DNA of 64,000 nucleotides from Kazachstania africana CBS 2517 (taxonomy: Eukaryota > Ascomycota > Saccharomycetes > Saccharomycetales > Saccharomycetaceae). Each line of letters opens with the position of its first letter. The first letter of the stretch is position 1. The stretch is taken from NCBI RefSeq assembly GCF_000304475.1, contig NC_018940.1:310001-374000 (forward strand). Direction: 5' to 3'. Positions 39,779 to 49,859 of the stretch are shown piece by piece. The translations under genes were made by a program, and so were the position numbers. The notes under the pieces were generated by a model. It saw only the letters and a program-made list of their open reading frames with translations, made no database searches and had not been told where the DNA came from.

Positions 39779-41929
39779 TCAGACTTCTGCATCTAGTTGA
39801 GTGTGCGCCTTAGTAAGCTCTTCATTACATTCCTTGATGATGTTAGTATCTGTCTCCAAAATCTTCTTAAATTCAGCCCATTCACTCGTTAAATGCGAGC
39901 TGCGTTGGCCAACTTTAGATTCAATTCGACTTAGGCCTTTTCTTAAAAAGTTTATTTGTTCTTGCATATTTCTGTGCACATGAACAAAGTCGTTGAATTT
40001 CAAAATTTGGTTTCTTACTTCTTTAAACCACTCAACTTCTTTTTCACTAATAGGTGTTTTTGAAATCTCTTTTGATTCATGAATCTTGGCAAGATTGCCA
40101 TTTAATGCATTGAATCGTTGTATTAATTCATCTTGCTTCTTTAGATTCTTATTCCATCTGACCATTTTGTCATCATAAGAACTTTTCAATAAGCTTTGTT
40201 TCTCAATCAATTGTATAGACTCTTTCAGCTGCTTGGTCAGCTCGTACTGCTGTTCATAAAGTCTGTTACGTAATACAAGACCTAGACTTTGCCCTTCGAC
40301 AATATTGGAAACTAAGTCATTTGAGATTTCGGTCAATGTGGCAAGCTGAGTCTCATTTGAATCATTAGACAAGACAGTTTGCCTTTCCTCTGGCGAAATG
40401 ATTTTCTTGAATGGATGACGACAGATTCTTTGAAAGGAATCATTCAAGTTCATAATTTCGGAGATTGGTTGGGTAAAACTCACCTCATATTTCTTAGTGA
40501 CTGGATCTTCTATATTTTTTGATCTTGACATTTCATCTAATTTTATTACGAAAGAACTATCAGATTCTGGAAGTGTTCTAGAAATGACACTTGAGTTCGA
40601 TACAAACAAAATACCCCTTTCCCCTCTTAGGCTCCAAACACCATAGCAATCGACGTTTTCCTTGATGTCCAAGTCACTTATCTTACTTTTGAAATCTACG
40701 TCTATCAAAGATGTTAGATCAGAATTAGTAATGCATTTAGAAACTTTAAATGACCAAGCTGTAGTATCGATCTTACGTACTGAGCTATGGTTTTGAGAAA
40801 TAAACATCTGTCCTGTAAGAGACGAGGATTTCAGTAGTTTGATAGATTCAGGTCCCATCTCAACAGATTCTATCAAAACAAAAGAATTATTATAAACATA
40901 ATTGTCGGCATTCCAGGACATAGATAATTCTAAATCCTTTAACAATAAAGTAACCGTACCATTATCAAAGGTGATAGCAAAAAGTTCATTATTATTACCT
41001 ATGTCTAAAGTGTAAATCTCTTTTGCTGTGGCCTCATATAATTTTTCGGGATATGGCGCAACCGTGAAGGGACCTTGAGCCTTAACTTGACGAAAATCAT
41101 TTGAAATTTCGAGACAGCTATTCTTCGTTTCGTCCGAGGAACTGTCACGTAAAGAAGCAATAAATTTAATTTGTTTTAATACGTTTTTTCTGACTTCAAT
41201 GCTTACCGTAGAATCCAGAGAGTCGTATAAAATCCTCGATTTATTGAATAAATCTTCCAAAACAGACTTTTTTAATGATAGTTTTGGAGGCAAACACGGG
41301 TAGAAAGCATATATATCACCCCCATCCGTTACGGATAGCATATACAGCGTTAAGCCATCTTGACTGAATTCCATATCCTCAATATCTGTAACTCTAGTTT
41401 CAATCCCAAGTTTGTTAGCGGTTTTATTTAAAAAGAGCTTCTCACTCTTTCTCAGGTCAAATAAACAAATAACATCATTTTCAAATAAAATGACAACACA
41501 ACCATCATCTGCTGCCTTTGGATGAAATAGAATCTTTTTAATATCGGAACTTTTGTTAACATCACGAAACACTCTTTGGAAAGAGGACTTTATCGACGTT
41601 ACTGCACCATCATAGCCCCACGGAATTTCAATCAACGATAATGATTTCTTGTCATAAAGGCATAAAAATTGGCCAGAATTGCTAATGATAACGTTTTCGT
41701 AGGCAGAATCATCAAAAAAGAGAAGAGGAAGACTGTGATATTGTGAAGAAGCCACTGAACCCCATCTCAACTGATTTTTTTTGTAAATGGACGAATCTTG
41801 TGCCAGAATGGGTAGTGAAAAAGATCTTTCTGAGTTGAGAAGCGATGACGACAAAGACGTCTTGAAAATTGGCCTGTTTTCAAGCAATTTCGACACTTCA
41901 CTAACACTTACTTCATTTGACTGTGCCAT
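39779..41929 (-). CDS. NUP82: Nucleoporin Nup82
   Basis: 716 residues (S. cerevisiae 713). The N-terminal ~450 residues form a beta-propeller without obvious WD motifs; the C-terminal ~180 residues (about 540-716) are predicted coiled coil, rich in Glu, Lys, Gln and Leu. Nup82 sits on the cytoplasmic face of the nuclear pore with Nsp1, Nup159 and Nup116 and is needed for mRNA export. The assignment uses length, architecture and position between BNA3 and LAS21 (YJL061W). The start is an ATG at 41929. Confidence 0.92.
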   Translation of the reverse strand: MAQSNEVSVSEVSKLLENRPIFKTSLSSSLLNSERSFSLPILAQDSSIYKKNQLRWGSVASSQYHSLPLLFFDDSAYENVIISNSGQFLCLYDKKSLSLIEIPWGYDGAVTSIKSSFQRVFRDVNKSSDIKKILFHPKAADDGCVVILFENDVICLFDLRKSEKLFLNKTANKLGIETRVTDIEDMEFSQDGLTLYMLSVTDGGDIYAFYPCLPPKLSLKKSVLEDLFNKSRILYDSLDSTVSIEVRKNVLKQIKFIASLRDSSSDETKNSCLEISNDFRQVKAQGPFTVAPYPEKLYEATAKEIYTLDIGNNNELFAITFDNGTVTLLLKDLELSMSWNADNYVYNNSFVLIESVEMGPESIKLLKSSSLTGQMFISQNHSSVRKIDTTAWSFKVSKCITNSDLTSLIDVDFKSKISDLDIKENVDCYGVWSLRGERGILFVSNSSVISRTLPESDSSFVIKLDEMSRSKNIEDPVTKKYEVSFTQPISEIMNLNDSFQRICRHPFKKIISPEERQTVLSNDSNETQLATLTEISNDLVSNIVEGQSLGLVLRNRLYEQQYELTKQLKESIQLIEKQSLLKSSYDDKMVRWNKNLKKQDELIQRFNALNGNLAKIHESKEISKTPISEKEVEWFKEVRNQILKFNDFVHVHRNMQEQINFLRKGLSRIESKVGQRSSHLTSEWAEFKKILETDTNIIKECNEELTKAHTQLDAEV

Positions 41930-42108
41930 GATGAGTCAATCAAATGTGGTTTTGCTCCAGGTTTTATATCTTATTTTGTTCTGATATATATCCAATTTTT
42001 TTTTCTGTTTTCTTGATAGATCGGATAATGCTTTTAATAAAAAATAATAGTGAAACGTCTGACAAAGGCTATATTGTAATAGCTTTATGTAAAATAGTTC
42101 TATCTAAG

Positions 42109-42133
42109 TATATATATATATATATATATATAT
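42109..42133. repeat. (TA)12 microsatellite between NUP82 and LAS21
   Basis: A pure TA run of 25 nt in the 239-bp gap between LAS21 (upstream) and NUP82. COA3, an 85-codon gene located in this gap in S. cerevisiae, is absent; no suitable frame exists in it on the minus strand. Confidence 0.88.
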
Positions 42134-42168
42134 CTACCTTAATTCTAAATTGAAATAAAATACTTGAA

Positions 42169-44634
42169 TTAATTAGTTATGGAAAGTAGTAAAACTTCGA
42201 GTACCCATCCAAATATTGCATTCATGAAAAGATTCCATCCAACAAAATAGCAGAGCTTCGGACTGAACACACTCCAGACGAACAGATGGTACCTGAACAT
42301 GACACAAGCTAGCATCAAGCACAATCCAACGATACAGTTGAATAAGCTCGTTGGAATTTTACTCTTGGTAAAACTGGCCCATTTATTAAAATTGGTTTCT
42401 TTAATGTCATAAATAATGTCCCACGAGAACATAGCCCAGTATATGGATGGAGCAAAGTTAGATAGCACCATCAAAACACCAATTACGTAAATATTGTAGT
42501 TTTCTGATATCCCATGATATGCATTAGATATGTCAATTGTTGCAATTGAGTTAGTACCACCAAATTGGAAAAAGGCAAAATTTTGTAAGCACAAGGAAAT
42601 TAAACTTGTTAGATAGATATTCGAATTATAGTGTTTTTTCAAAATTTTACTGATAAAGGATCTCATTATCTCAAATATTAAGAATTGCGGTATATTTACC
42701 GATGAGGAAAGAAACATCATTAATATTGTAACATATTTCGAGATACACTTCAATGAAAATGATGGATGATGTTTATTGAACTTTCCCCACAATAAAGTGA
42801 AAAAAATTATTGCGGCTACACTATGAAGGAAGAAACTTGCCATAGGAATTAAAGTCGAAGAATAATCTTTCTTGTTGCCATCTTGGAAGAATGAGGCACA
42901 GTTATCCATAATATTTTGGATGTACCATGGAACTATCTCCTTGTTTACAACTGCCCAGGTAGCTTTATACGCTAAACACAAAATTCCTAGTGTGGAAGAT
43001 GATATGAACCCCCACATAGAATTTTGGTTACCATTTAATGAGATAACGAAAAAAGTAAGGGCGTTCAAGTTCCATTGAAGTGTACTATTTTCTTCTAGAA
43101 TTTTTGAAATGACATAAGGATATACTGTCTTTTGGCCAGTATTATTCCAACCTCTGATCAATCTCAAGCAGAGGAGTATAACAGAGTGTTCAAAATAATG
43201 CATGGTTTTAGCAGCACTAATAAAAAGGCAGCCGGTAATTACCCACCACCAAATCTGATGCTCCTCTTCAACGAAACTGCTGCCAAAACATGAAAACCCA
43301 AGTATTGAGGCAAGTAAGACGGATGCAAAAAAATATTTATTTGAGGCCATTTGAAAGAAGGAAAAAATGGCCATAACTAATGTCAGGACGAGTGACATAA
43401 AACAACCAATTGCAAGCATGGTGTAGTCGTATTCAGTAGTTGCTGCAATCAGTTTTTCTTGAAGAGTTTTCATTATTCTCTGACACTCGCTTCTTTTTTC
43501 CAAATCAAAAACATTCAAATTGAAAAGTTCATCGTCATATTCAACTTTAGACAATTCAAGCAACTGCTTGTAGTTTTCTAAAAGCTTAGTATCTATGATA
43601 TTTGGATCTAATAGTTGCAAAAAATCTGGAATAATTACCCCAACACTATTTTTTGGAATAGGCACGTTATATAAGGCAGCCAACGTAGGTACTAAATCCA
43701 TTTGTTGTACTTGTGTCAAATACTGATAATCAGAACTATTTGATGTTATGGGTAGTCTGGCGTTGAGTTGTCGTATAGGGATTTTGAATTTGCTTAATTT
43801 TTTTGAAAAAAATACTAAACCAGCTGAAGTTTCACCAGCTGAAGAACCACCATGGTTTCCTGCATCATTCATTCCATGATCGCCCATAACAATTAGTAGG
43901 GTATCTTCATCTAGATTATCATAAAGCTTACCAACTATTTGGTCCATTTCACGGTGCTTTGCTGGCATAAATTTAGAATTCGCACCACCTTTATGGCCTA
44001 TGTGATCGAGACCCAAATAGTGTAAAATTAGCACATCCCAGTCTTCAGTTTTCTCAAGCTGTCTGGGGATATGCCTCGTCACATTAAGATCGACTTGTTC
44101 GAAGTCACTCACAAAAAAAGAATTGGTCCCTTCATAATCATTGAAAAATTCTAGTGGGAATAGCTTCAACCAAGTATCATCACCAAAAAACCTCATTCTA
44201 TAGCCTTTTGAGTGGAATTGTTTGAGCCAGGAGTCCTGATCCTTTACGTTTGAAGAGGAATCATCTTCAGCAACATTCAGGAGAGCATCTAGGAAATTTG
44301 GAGTGGAACCAGTAGTTATGCCTTTTAGTCTTGGTAACGTAACTGTTGGTGGATTAGAATACGCCGTATAACCCCAAGCTTCACCTGAATTTAGCTTTGA
44401 ATGGACGAAATGAAAGTTAGAAGACGATTCATCGAATAAAAAATCGCTTCTTAGGGCGTCAATCACTATTAGTACCAATTTTTTAAACGGCTGTTTCGTT
44501 TCTTCTTGCAATTTTTTGTTGATAGAAAAGGTTGCATTACCATTCATCACATTTTTCTGAGGAAAGAATCCTATAGCAAATAGAAGAACACTAAGAAGCT
44601 GAGCCACCAACACAAAGCCCAAAATTCCTCTCAT
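42169..44634 (-). CDS. LAS21: GPI ethanolamine-phosphate transferase Las21 (Gpi7)
   Basis: 821 residues (S. cerevisiae 830). An N-terminal signal-anchor (about 1-22) is followed by a lumenal alkaline-phosphatase-like catalytic domain. Metal-binding motifs are LIVIDALRSDFLF at 55-67 and GDHGMNDAGNHGG near 250. About ten transmembrane helices make up the second half. The enzyme adds ethanolamine phosphate to the second mannose of the GPI anchor in the ER. It is related to human PIGG. It is the rightmost gene of the reversed block, next to the plus-strand tRNA-Thr. A thematic neighbour is GPI-anchored Pry3 in this window. The start is an ATG at 44634. Confidence 0.96.
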   Translation of the reverse strand: MRGILGFVLVAQLLSVLLFAIGFFPQKNVMNGNATFSINKKLQEETKQPFKKLVLIVIDALRSDFLFDESSSNFHFVHSKLNSGEAWGYTAYSNPPTVTLPRLKGITTGSTPNFLDALLNVAEDDSSSNVKDQDSWLKQFHSKGYRMRFFGDDTWLKLFPLEFFNDYEGTNSFFVSDFEQVDLNVTRHIPRQLEKTEDWDVLILHYLGLDHIGHKGGANSKFMPAKHREMDQIVGKLYDNLDEDTLLIVMGDHGMNDAGNHGGSSAGETSAGLVFFSKKLSKFKIPIRQLNARLPITSNSSDYQYLTQVQQMDLVPTLAALYNVPIPKNSVGVIIPDFLQLLDPNIIDTKLLENYKQLLELSKVEYDDELFNLNVFDLEKRSECQRIMKTLQEKLIAATTEYDYTMLAIGCFMSLVLTLVMAIFSFFQMASNKYFFASVLLASILGFSCFGSSFVEEEHQIWWWVITGCLFISAAKTMHYFEHSVILLCLRLIRGWNNTGQKTVYPYVISKILEENSTLQWNLNALTFFVISLNGNQNSMWGFISSSTLGILCLAYKATWAVVNKEIVPWYIQNIMDNCASFFQDGNKKDYSSTLIPMASFFLHSVAAIIFFTLLWGKFNKHHPSFSLKCISKYVTILMMFLSSSVNIPQFLIFEIMRSFISKILKKHYNSNIYLTSLISLCLQNFAFFQFGGTNSIATIDISNAYHGISENYNIYVIGVLMVLSNFAPSIYWAMFSWDIIYDIKETNFNKWASFTKSKIPTSLFNCIVGLCLMLACVMFRYHLFVWSVFSPKLCYFVGWNLFMNAIFGWVLEVLLLSITN

Positions 44635-45275
44635 TGTCTTATAGTGCCAATTAAGGTTGTGGTTATACCTCTTGAAAGTATATCATCCGTAGGAGCCTAA
44701 ACTTCTCTTATTCGCGTGCATTTTGAGATCTTGAAAAAAATGGAAAATTTGTTGACTTCGAGCCATAAAGCCAAGAAAAGCTCTCTAAAGGTTGATCTTC
44801 CGGATGGCATTTAGACTTGCCAAGTTGGTCTACCTTTCTTATTTTTCTTGCTCTCTGATTCTGGAACTACTAGAAAGCTGGATGCGCATCTCGACAATTT
44901 TCGCACACCAATGACTAGAAGTGGAATAGTTATTCCATGAGCAATGTAGTGACCCAATTTGCGGAAGATGCTAGCTAATGCTAAACAAAGTTATGCTTCT
45001 GCCCAAGGCTTGTTGTAGATTACAAACAATACCGCAAATATTCATCCGAGATATTCTCTGTAATGGAGGCTTAATATCACCTAGCTTCGTCTAGCATTAT
45101 CTTGCATCTTCAGCAAAGCTAAAACTTCTCCTTTTATGAGTGAGATAGTTATAATGAATTTGTTATACGTTCATTACTCTAACTCGACAGCGTATCGTAT
45201 TTGTGGTGTTTAAATGGATCATTTTCGTGTTGTTGATAGATAAATTCTTATTTTTATGAAAAAATAAGAAAATAC
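44635..45275. other. LAS21 upstream region to tRNA-Thr
   Basis: 641 bp with the LAS21 promoter and 5' flank of tRNA-Thr. No gene recognised. In S. cerevisiae MRPL8 lies just upstream of LAS21; it is not here. Confidence 0.55.
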
Positions 45276-45348
45276 GCTTCTATGGCCAAGTTGGTAAGGC
45301 GCCACACTAGTAATGTGGAGATCATCAGTTCGACTCTGGTTGGAAGCA
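45276..45348 (+). tRNA. tRNA-Thr (anticodon AGT), right copy
   Basis: 73 nt, the same sequence as the copy at 35133-35205 but on the other strand, with T-rich terminator immediately after (45349-45360). Anticodon AGT, discriminator A, no intron. Flanking sequences of the two copies are unrelated beyond a few bases, so the shared repeat is essentially the tRNA gene. It bounds the right end of the inverted block. Confidence 0.97.
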
Positions 45349-46085
45349 TTTCTTTTTTTTAGTTCCCTCTATGACAGGACAAATGGTGAATAATGGTATA
45401 GATTGAGAAATAAAGCAATTTGCAGAATGAATATCGTTCTGGTCATTTTTCCCATTTTTTTTTCAAATTTATCATACTATTATTTTCTTTGTTCAACTTC
45501 TTACACAAGTAGATTCCCCTTCAGGGAGCTGATCATTTGTTGTTGAATGTCACTGAGCCACAAAAACTCTCTAAAAAATTTGAAATGACTTTATTATTAT
45601 GAGTCAGCCATTATGAAACTAACATTTTAAGTAAGTGAACTTGGGAATGTTAGCATATACTAAATTTTGGACAATATTCTATTCTTTCTTGATAATACCA
45701 TTTTGTACTACAATTATAAACAGTTCTGAGACCAGTACCTTATAGGTCCGCCTCGGACATTATATTGTAATTGTTGGTCAGTATGATGAAATTTCCATTG
45801 AGAGATTTGAACAATCATTACCGGCTATGTAAAAATAATTCACCTAATTATGACAAGATTGGACTTATTTAAAACACAACCTATTTTTGGCAAATCTTGA
45901 GTAGATGACTTTTTCTTTTGATCAAAGTTGGTTGGGTTGAACATGCGTACGACTATTTCTTCTCGACTACAGAAAATTATCTGAACTATTCACAAATTAT
46001 AATTTAATTCTTGCCAACACATTGGAGGGGGGGTATAGAGTATCAAACATAAAAACCAATTTCTTGGTGGAATATATATACATAT
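45349..46085. other. Gene-free region between tRNA-Thr and IKS1 3' end
   Basis: 737 bp, AT-rich, with no credible frame. This is the site opposite the inversion where BIT61 might be expected; no trace was recognised. Confidence 0.5.
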
Positions 46086-48035
46086 TTAGTGTATATTGCA
46101 TAACTTGGCCAATGTTATTGCTAAGAATGCAAATGCTATTTTTTTTGTATCTTCACTTGGAGAACGAAATGAAAAGCCTAGTCCAATTAATAATGCATAC
46201 TTTGCCATAATATTAACTTCAAAATATTTAAGCAATATGGTAACCAAAATAGCGGAACAAATAGAATAAAGATGAGATCTGCTATGCTTTGCAACACTTT
46301 GGAGTAGATGACTCCCTCTTAACTTCCTATGAGGCTTAGTTTCTTTAGATAATGCTAGCGCCATGCTATTACTTGCCGTCACCACAGTATGTTCTTCTCC
46401 AAGATTATCATGTCCAAAAACAGTGTCAAAAAAATGACTGTCACCATCTATAAAATCAGCTTTATTTACCGGAGAAATTTTTTCTTCAATATGGTTTTGT
46501 TCTTCCATTTCCTGTAATATGCTGGTAACTTTTTTTTCTATTATCGTGGCTGTTGGACGGGAAGAAGGCTCAGTATTCAATAATGATTGAATTATACCAA
46601 ATATTCTGGAATCAACTGGCCTCAAATTCATTTCATTGTGTTTTCTGATCATTGTATTTTTATTAATTCTGAAATTCTTGACGTCATACTTCAATTCTGT
46701 CAGGTCCACTTCTGAGCTAAAGGGTAAATTACCAAATGTTATGAAATAACACAACATACCTAATGAGTACATATCAGATGCGAATGTGTATTCATTATAA
46801 TGGAGATTTTTAGAGTTCCAATTTTCTAAATTATCTGTAATGATTACCTCAGGAGCAGTGAATTCCAGTGTTCCGGTGCATCCAGTAGCTGACCTCGTTT
46901 CACCAGCTATTTGACTCTCGCCCAAATCACCAATAACTATGGTCGGGAATGATTTTTCATTTTGGTCAAATTCTCCCTGCATTCCATCATTTTTAGCTTG
47001 CCCATTGCTCTCTGATGCAGTGTATTTTGTAAGCAACAGACAGTTGGATGGCTTCAAATCCCTATGAATGATACCAATGTCATGTAATTCATGTAAGCCT
47101 CTGGCAATATCCCTAATTATCAGCAAGATCTGTTTTGTGCTCAAACCTAATTGGGTATGACCTATTTGTTTTTGTTTCCTAAGTTGTCTGAATCTTTTCT
47201 TCCTGTCTTCAGTAGATACTTTTTCAGGGAACTTATTAAACACATCAATTAAGATACAATCCTCCAAATTACCACCTTCACAATACTGCTGCAGAATGAA
47301 AAGGCATGGTATTTTATCCGAATTCATGTCATTTCTATTGGTTACACCATAAGAAGTATCCATTTCTAACCAAACGTGATTGTACGTTATGAGGTTTGCA
47401 CTTTTATGTGTCAGTGAACTCAGAGCTTTTACTTCTCTTATACATTTATCAAACCATTGCATATCGTTACCAATAGAAATTTTTTTCATTGCAAAAATGC
47501 CTAAATTAGTATTTCCAATTTTGTGAACTACTTTGAACACAGAACCTCTTGCTCCATGACCCAAAATTGATAAAATTTCGAAAAATCTATGGAAATAGCC
47601 TGGTATAAAAAGATCCTCAGGTATCGACTCTGGAATAGAAGCACTTCTTGAAACATTGTCGGACAAAACCCTTTCTTGTTCTTGCCTGTGTGAGGACTCT
47701 AACAGCTTAAAGTATTTTTTTGAGAGATTAATATCTGAAGATCTATAATGCGGTGCCAGAAATGCGCTATCAGAGTTTGTATTAAAAGCACCTTCATCAA
47801 CTATTGTACCACATTGCGGACAGACATATGAGGATATTTCATTGTTAGAATTTGACGGAGACTGCTGATTGGAATGATTGTGAGAATTTCTGCCATTATT
47901 AACGTTCATAATTCTTGGTGAAGCGACCCTCCTGTAGAAAGTTAGGCTCCCCACGGATGGATTTACAACAACAAGGGAACCGGATGCCGGATCATTCAAT
48001 ATCACAGAGTCGTTGTTATATGGAACTAAGCTCAT
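46086..48035 (-). CDS. IKS1: Protein kinase Iks1
   Basis: 649 residues (S. cerevisiae 667). The N-terminus has a zinc-ribbon-like YVCPQCGTIVDEG near 70. The kinase domain runs from about 155 to 505: glycine loop LGHGARGSVFKV, FAMKKIS lysine, catalytic loop HRDLKPSNC near 325, and GDLGES near 370 where most kinases have DFG. The C-terminal ~55 residues hold two hydrophobic segments, so it may be membrane-anchored. The molecular role of Iks1 is poorly known (named for genetic suppression of IRA1 effects). It is the last gene on the chromosome-X-like side; the neighbour ZAP1 of S. cerevisiae is replaced by Ty remnants and STE20. Confidence 0.93.
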   Translation of the reverse strand: MSLVPYNNDSVILNDPASGSLVVVNPSVGSLTFYRRVASPRIMNVNNGRNSHNHSNQQSPSNSNNEISSYVCPQCGTIVDEGAFNTNSDSAFLAPHYRSSDINLSKKYFKLLESSHRQEQERVLSDNVSRSASIPESIPEDLFIPGYFHRFFEILSILGHGARGSVFKVVHKIGNTNLGIFAMKKISIGNDMQWFDKCIREVKALSSLTHKSANLITYNHVWLEMDTSYGVTNRNDMNSDKIPCLFILQQYCEGGNLEDCILIDVFNKFPEKVSTEDRKKRFRQLRKQKQIGHTQLGLSTKQILLIIRDIARGLHELHDIGIIHRDLKPSNCLLLTKYTASESNGQAKNDGMQGEFDQNEKSFPTIVIGDLGESQIAGETRSATGCTGTLEFTAPEVIITDNLENWNSKNLHYNEYTFASDMYSLGMLCYFITFGNLPFSSEVDLTELKYDVKNFRINKNTMIRKHNEMNLRPVDSRIFGIIQSLLNTEPSSRPTATIIEKKVTSILQEMEEQNHIEEKISPVNKADFIDGDSHFFDTVFGHDNLGEEHTVVTASNSMALALSKETKPHRKLRGSHLLQSVAKHSRSHLYSICSAILVTILLKYFEVNIMAKYALLIGLGFSFRSPSEDTKKIAFAFLAITLAKLCNIH

Positions 48036-48331
48036 ATTTCTTCTTAACCTTGAAAACTATTTTTGTATGTTTGATGATTGGTAATCAAAATCTTTGCTGA
48101 TAAAAAATGTTATGGCACTCTTGATACTATACAGGAAGGCTTATCCTCATCTAATAAGTGAAATGGCCACAGTTTTATTGAATTTACGCCTGTAGTTAAG
48201 TATACAATAGTTAACCCCTGTGTAGGCTTCGGATACAATATTAGGGCTTGATCTATTAAATTAGGGTATTTTCGATCACTTTTTCCCCCCGATGTCAAAT
48301 AGCCTGGAAATGTTGATTTAATAATAATAAT

Positions 48332-48540
48332 ACGTTTCGCGATCGTTTCCCATCTCCATGTCTCTCTAAAAAGCTCCTAACAGATAAGGAGCTTTTTCTT
48401 CGATTTAGATAACGTTTCCACAATGTTTCCGTCTCCCATTTAGTTTTTAAATCTGGATTTTATAAAACAGATCGTGTTTCAGGAACTCAAAATAGACTAT
48501 CTTTGAGCTACAACGTTTCCGTAACGTTTCTACTTCCCAT
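48332..48540. repeat. Three degenerate copies of an ACGTTTC-N-GTTTC-N-CCCAT motif
   Basis: About 30-bp related units start at 48332, 48411 and 48522. Each has a first ACGTTTC, a second GTTTC about 10 bp later, and then a C/T-rich end CATCTCCAT, CTCCCAT or TTCCCAT. Spacings are 79 and 111 bp. A looser match (GTGTTTCACCCCATT) lies near 48993. Origin unknown; possibly a decayed repeat or a set of protein sites upstream of IKS1. Confidence 0.5.
48368..48397. repeat. Perfect 11-bp hairpin upstream of IKS1
   Basis: AAAAAGCTCCT (48368-48378) and AGGAGCTTTTT (48387-48397) with an 8-nt loop. It resembles a bacterial intrinsic terminator in shape, but in yeast it would be a transcript hairpin or a DNA dyad. 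It lies 333 bp upstream of the IKS1 start. Confidence 0.75.
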
Positions 48541-49859
48541 TTTTTCCTTTTTTGGCGTTTGACCTTCACCAAACACGGATTTTGTCCTGCAAAAATTTTC
48601 AAAACTGTTTCGCGGAGGTTCTTTCCTCCCTCCCTCCTCCTCCTCCGTGTTTGCTGCTTCCTATATTTTCCCAATTTTGTGATCGGAGAAAACGGACACC
48701 AAAATTTTCTTCGACGAAGCTACAAAATGTTCTCTCTACGGTATGAGGGGTTGACTAACAAAAATTGGTCAAAAACGGGCTATGCACGCACAACAATGAC
48801 CATGATGATAATTTGGTGGCAATAATGCTGGTATGCCAAGAAAAAAACGTCCTCAGTTTCCTTTCTCAGGGTCTAAAGAGGTGTGATGGAAATATAATGC
48901 GTGTTAGAAACAAAATAGAAATGTACTGGAAACACACGGCGCGGAAACGGTATTAGTTACTGAGTACGGGCGTATATTTCCCCATTTGACAGTGTTTCAC
49001 CCCATTAGTAAATGCACGGATAGATCTCAACCATGCAGACAGATCCAGGCTGAAATTTCAAAATTAGAGAGACTATATAAAGTACAAAGTATTTCAGAAA
49101 AAAAATTAATCAGATTATGGTTAAAAAATTGGTATCTTAAGCATCTATATAACAGCTCAAAATAAAGTGCCCTGAAAAGTCTGTTATCGCGCAGTAGCGT
49201 GGATATAATACCAGCAGAGATAACTCTGCTTTCTACATTTCGAAAAGAATACTCCACTTCGCTCTATTGTTCGCTCGACTATATAAATTTTTGTCAAGGA
49301 AGAACATTACATTTATAGTCAGTTGTGAACAGCAGTAGGAAATAGATCCAAAGAGCTCACAAAGACTTAATTGATCAAAATCTGTAGCCCATAATTGTAT
49401 TTTTGGGAAGCTTGAAAAAAATCAATACAAAATATGAGGCGTTGCGCAAAATTGCAATTATAATTCAAACTAGGCTGCTGTTGTATCACACCTACAAATG
49501 CTTTTCCATGAGAGGAATGAAGGACAAAACACTTTCAAAGTTACTGCGTGCCTCCAGGGAGGCAGGCTACAAACTTCAGATATTTTGTACGGTAAAAGAA
49601 TTGGTTCTAATGAGTCACTAGTATGAAGTGCTGACCTCCGACCTCTCTGCAGGAATTGTATCAAACTAAAAAGATGACAAAATAGCAACACAGCTTTTTT
49701 GGTTGGAAGAAGACCTAATGACCCACTTTAAATTGCCTTAAAAATAGAAAAGTTATGCCCACAATGAATCCACTATAACACGACGATTTCCCTGCAAAAT
49801 GTTGTATATGTAAGAAAACAAACCATTAAAAATTAATATACTAAGAAGTGGTACAATAT

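Larger units (their letters stand above)
48036..49859. other. Gene-free region between IKS1 and the Ty remnant
   Basis: 1.8 kb without a convincing gene. It includes the IKS1 promoter, a repeated ACGTTTC...CCCAT motif (48332-48540) and a strong hairpin (48368-48397). Frames at 48552-48746, 48559-48825, 49027-49257 and 49403-49621 are 64-88 codons, mostly without ATG, and unrecognised. It lies on the IKS1-STE20 synteny breakpoint, so decayed gene or LTR sequence is plausible. Confidence 0.5.

Noticed and set aside
48368..48397. Bacterial-type intrinsic terminator and therefore bacterial origin of the segment
   Set aside because: The hairpin is real, but the surroundings are yeast and no bacterial gene is present.
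49403..49621. 72-codon plus-strand frame near the Ty remnant
   Set aside because: Starts at TTG, has no recognised similarity and lies in decayed DNA.
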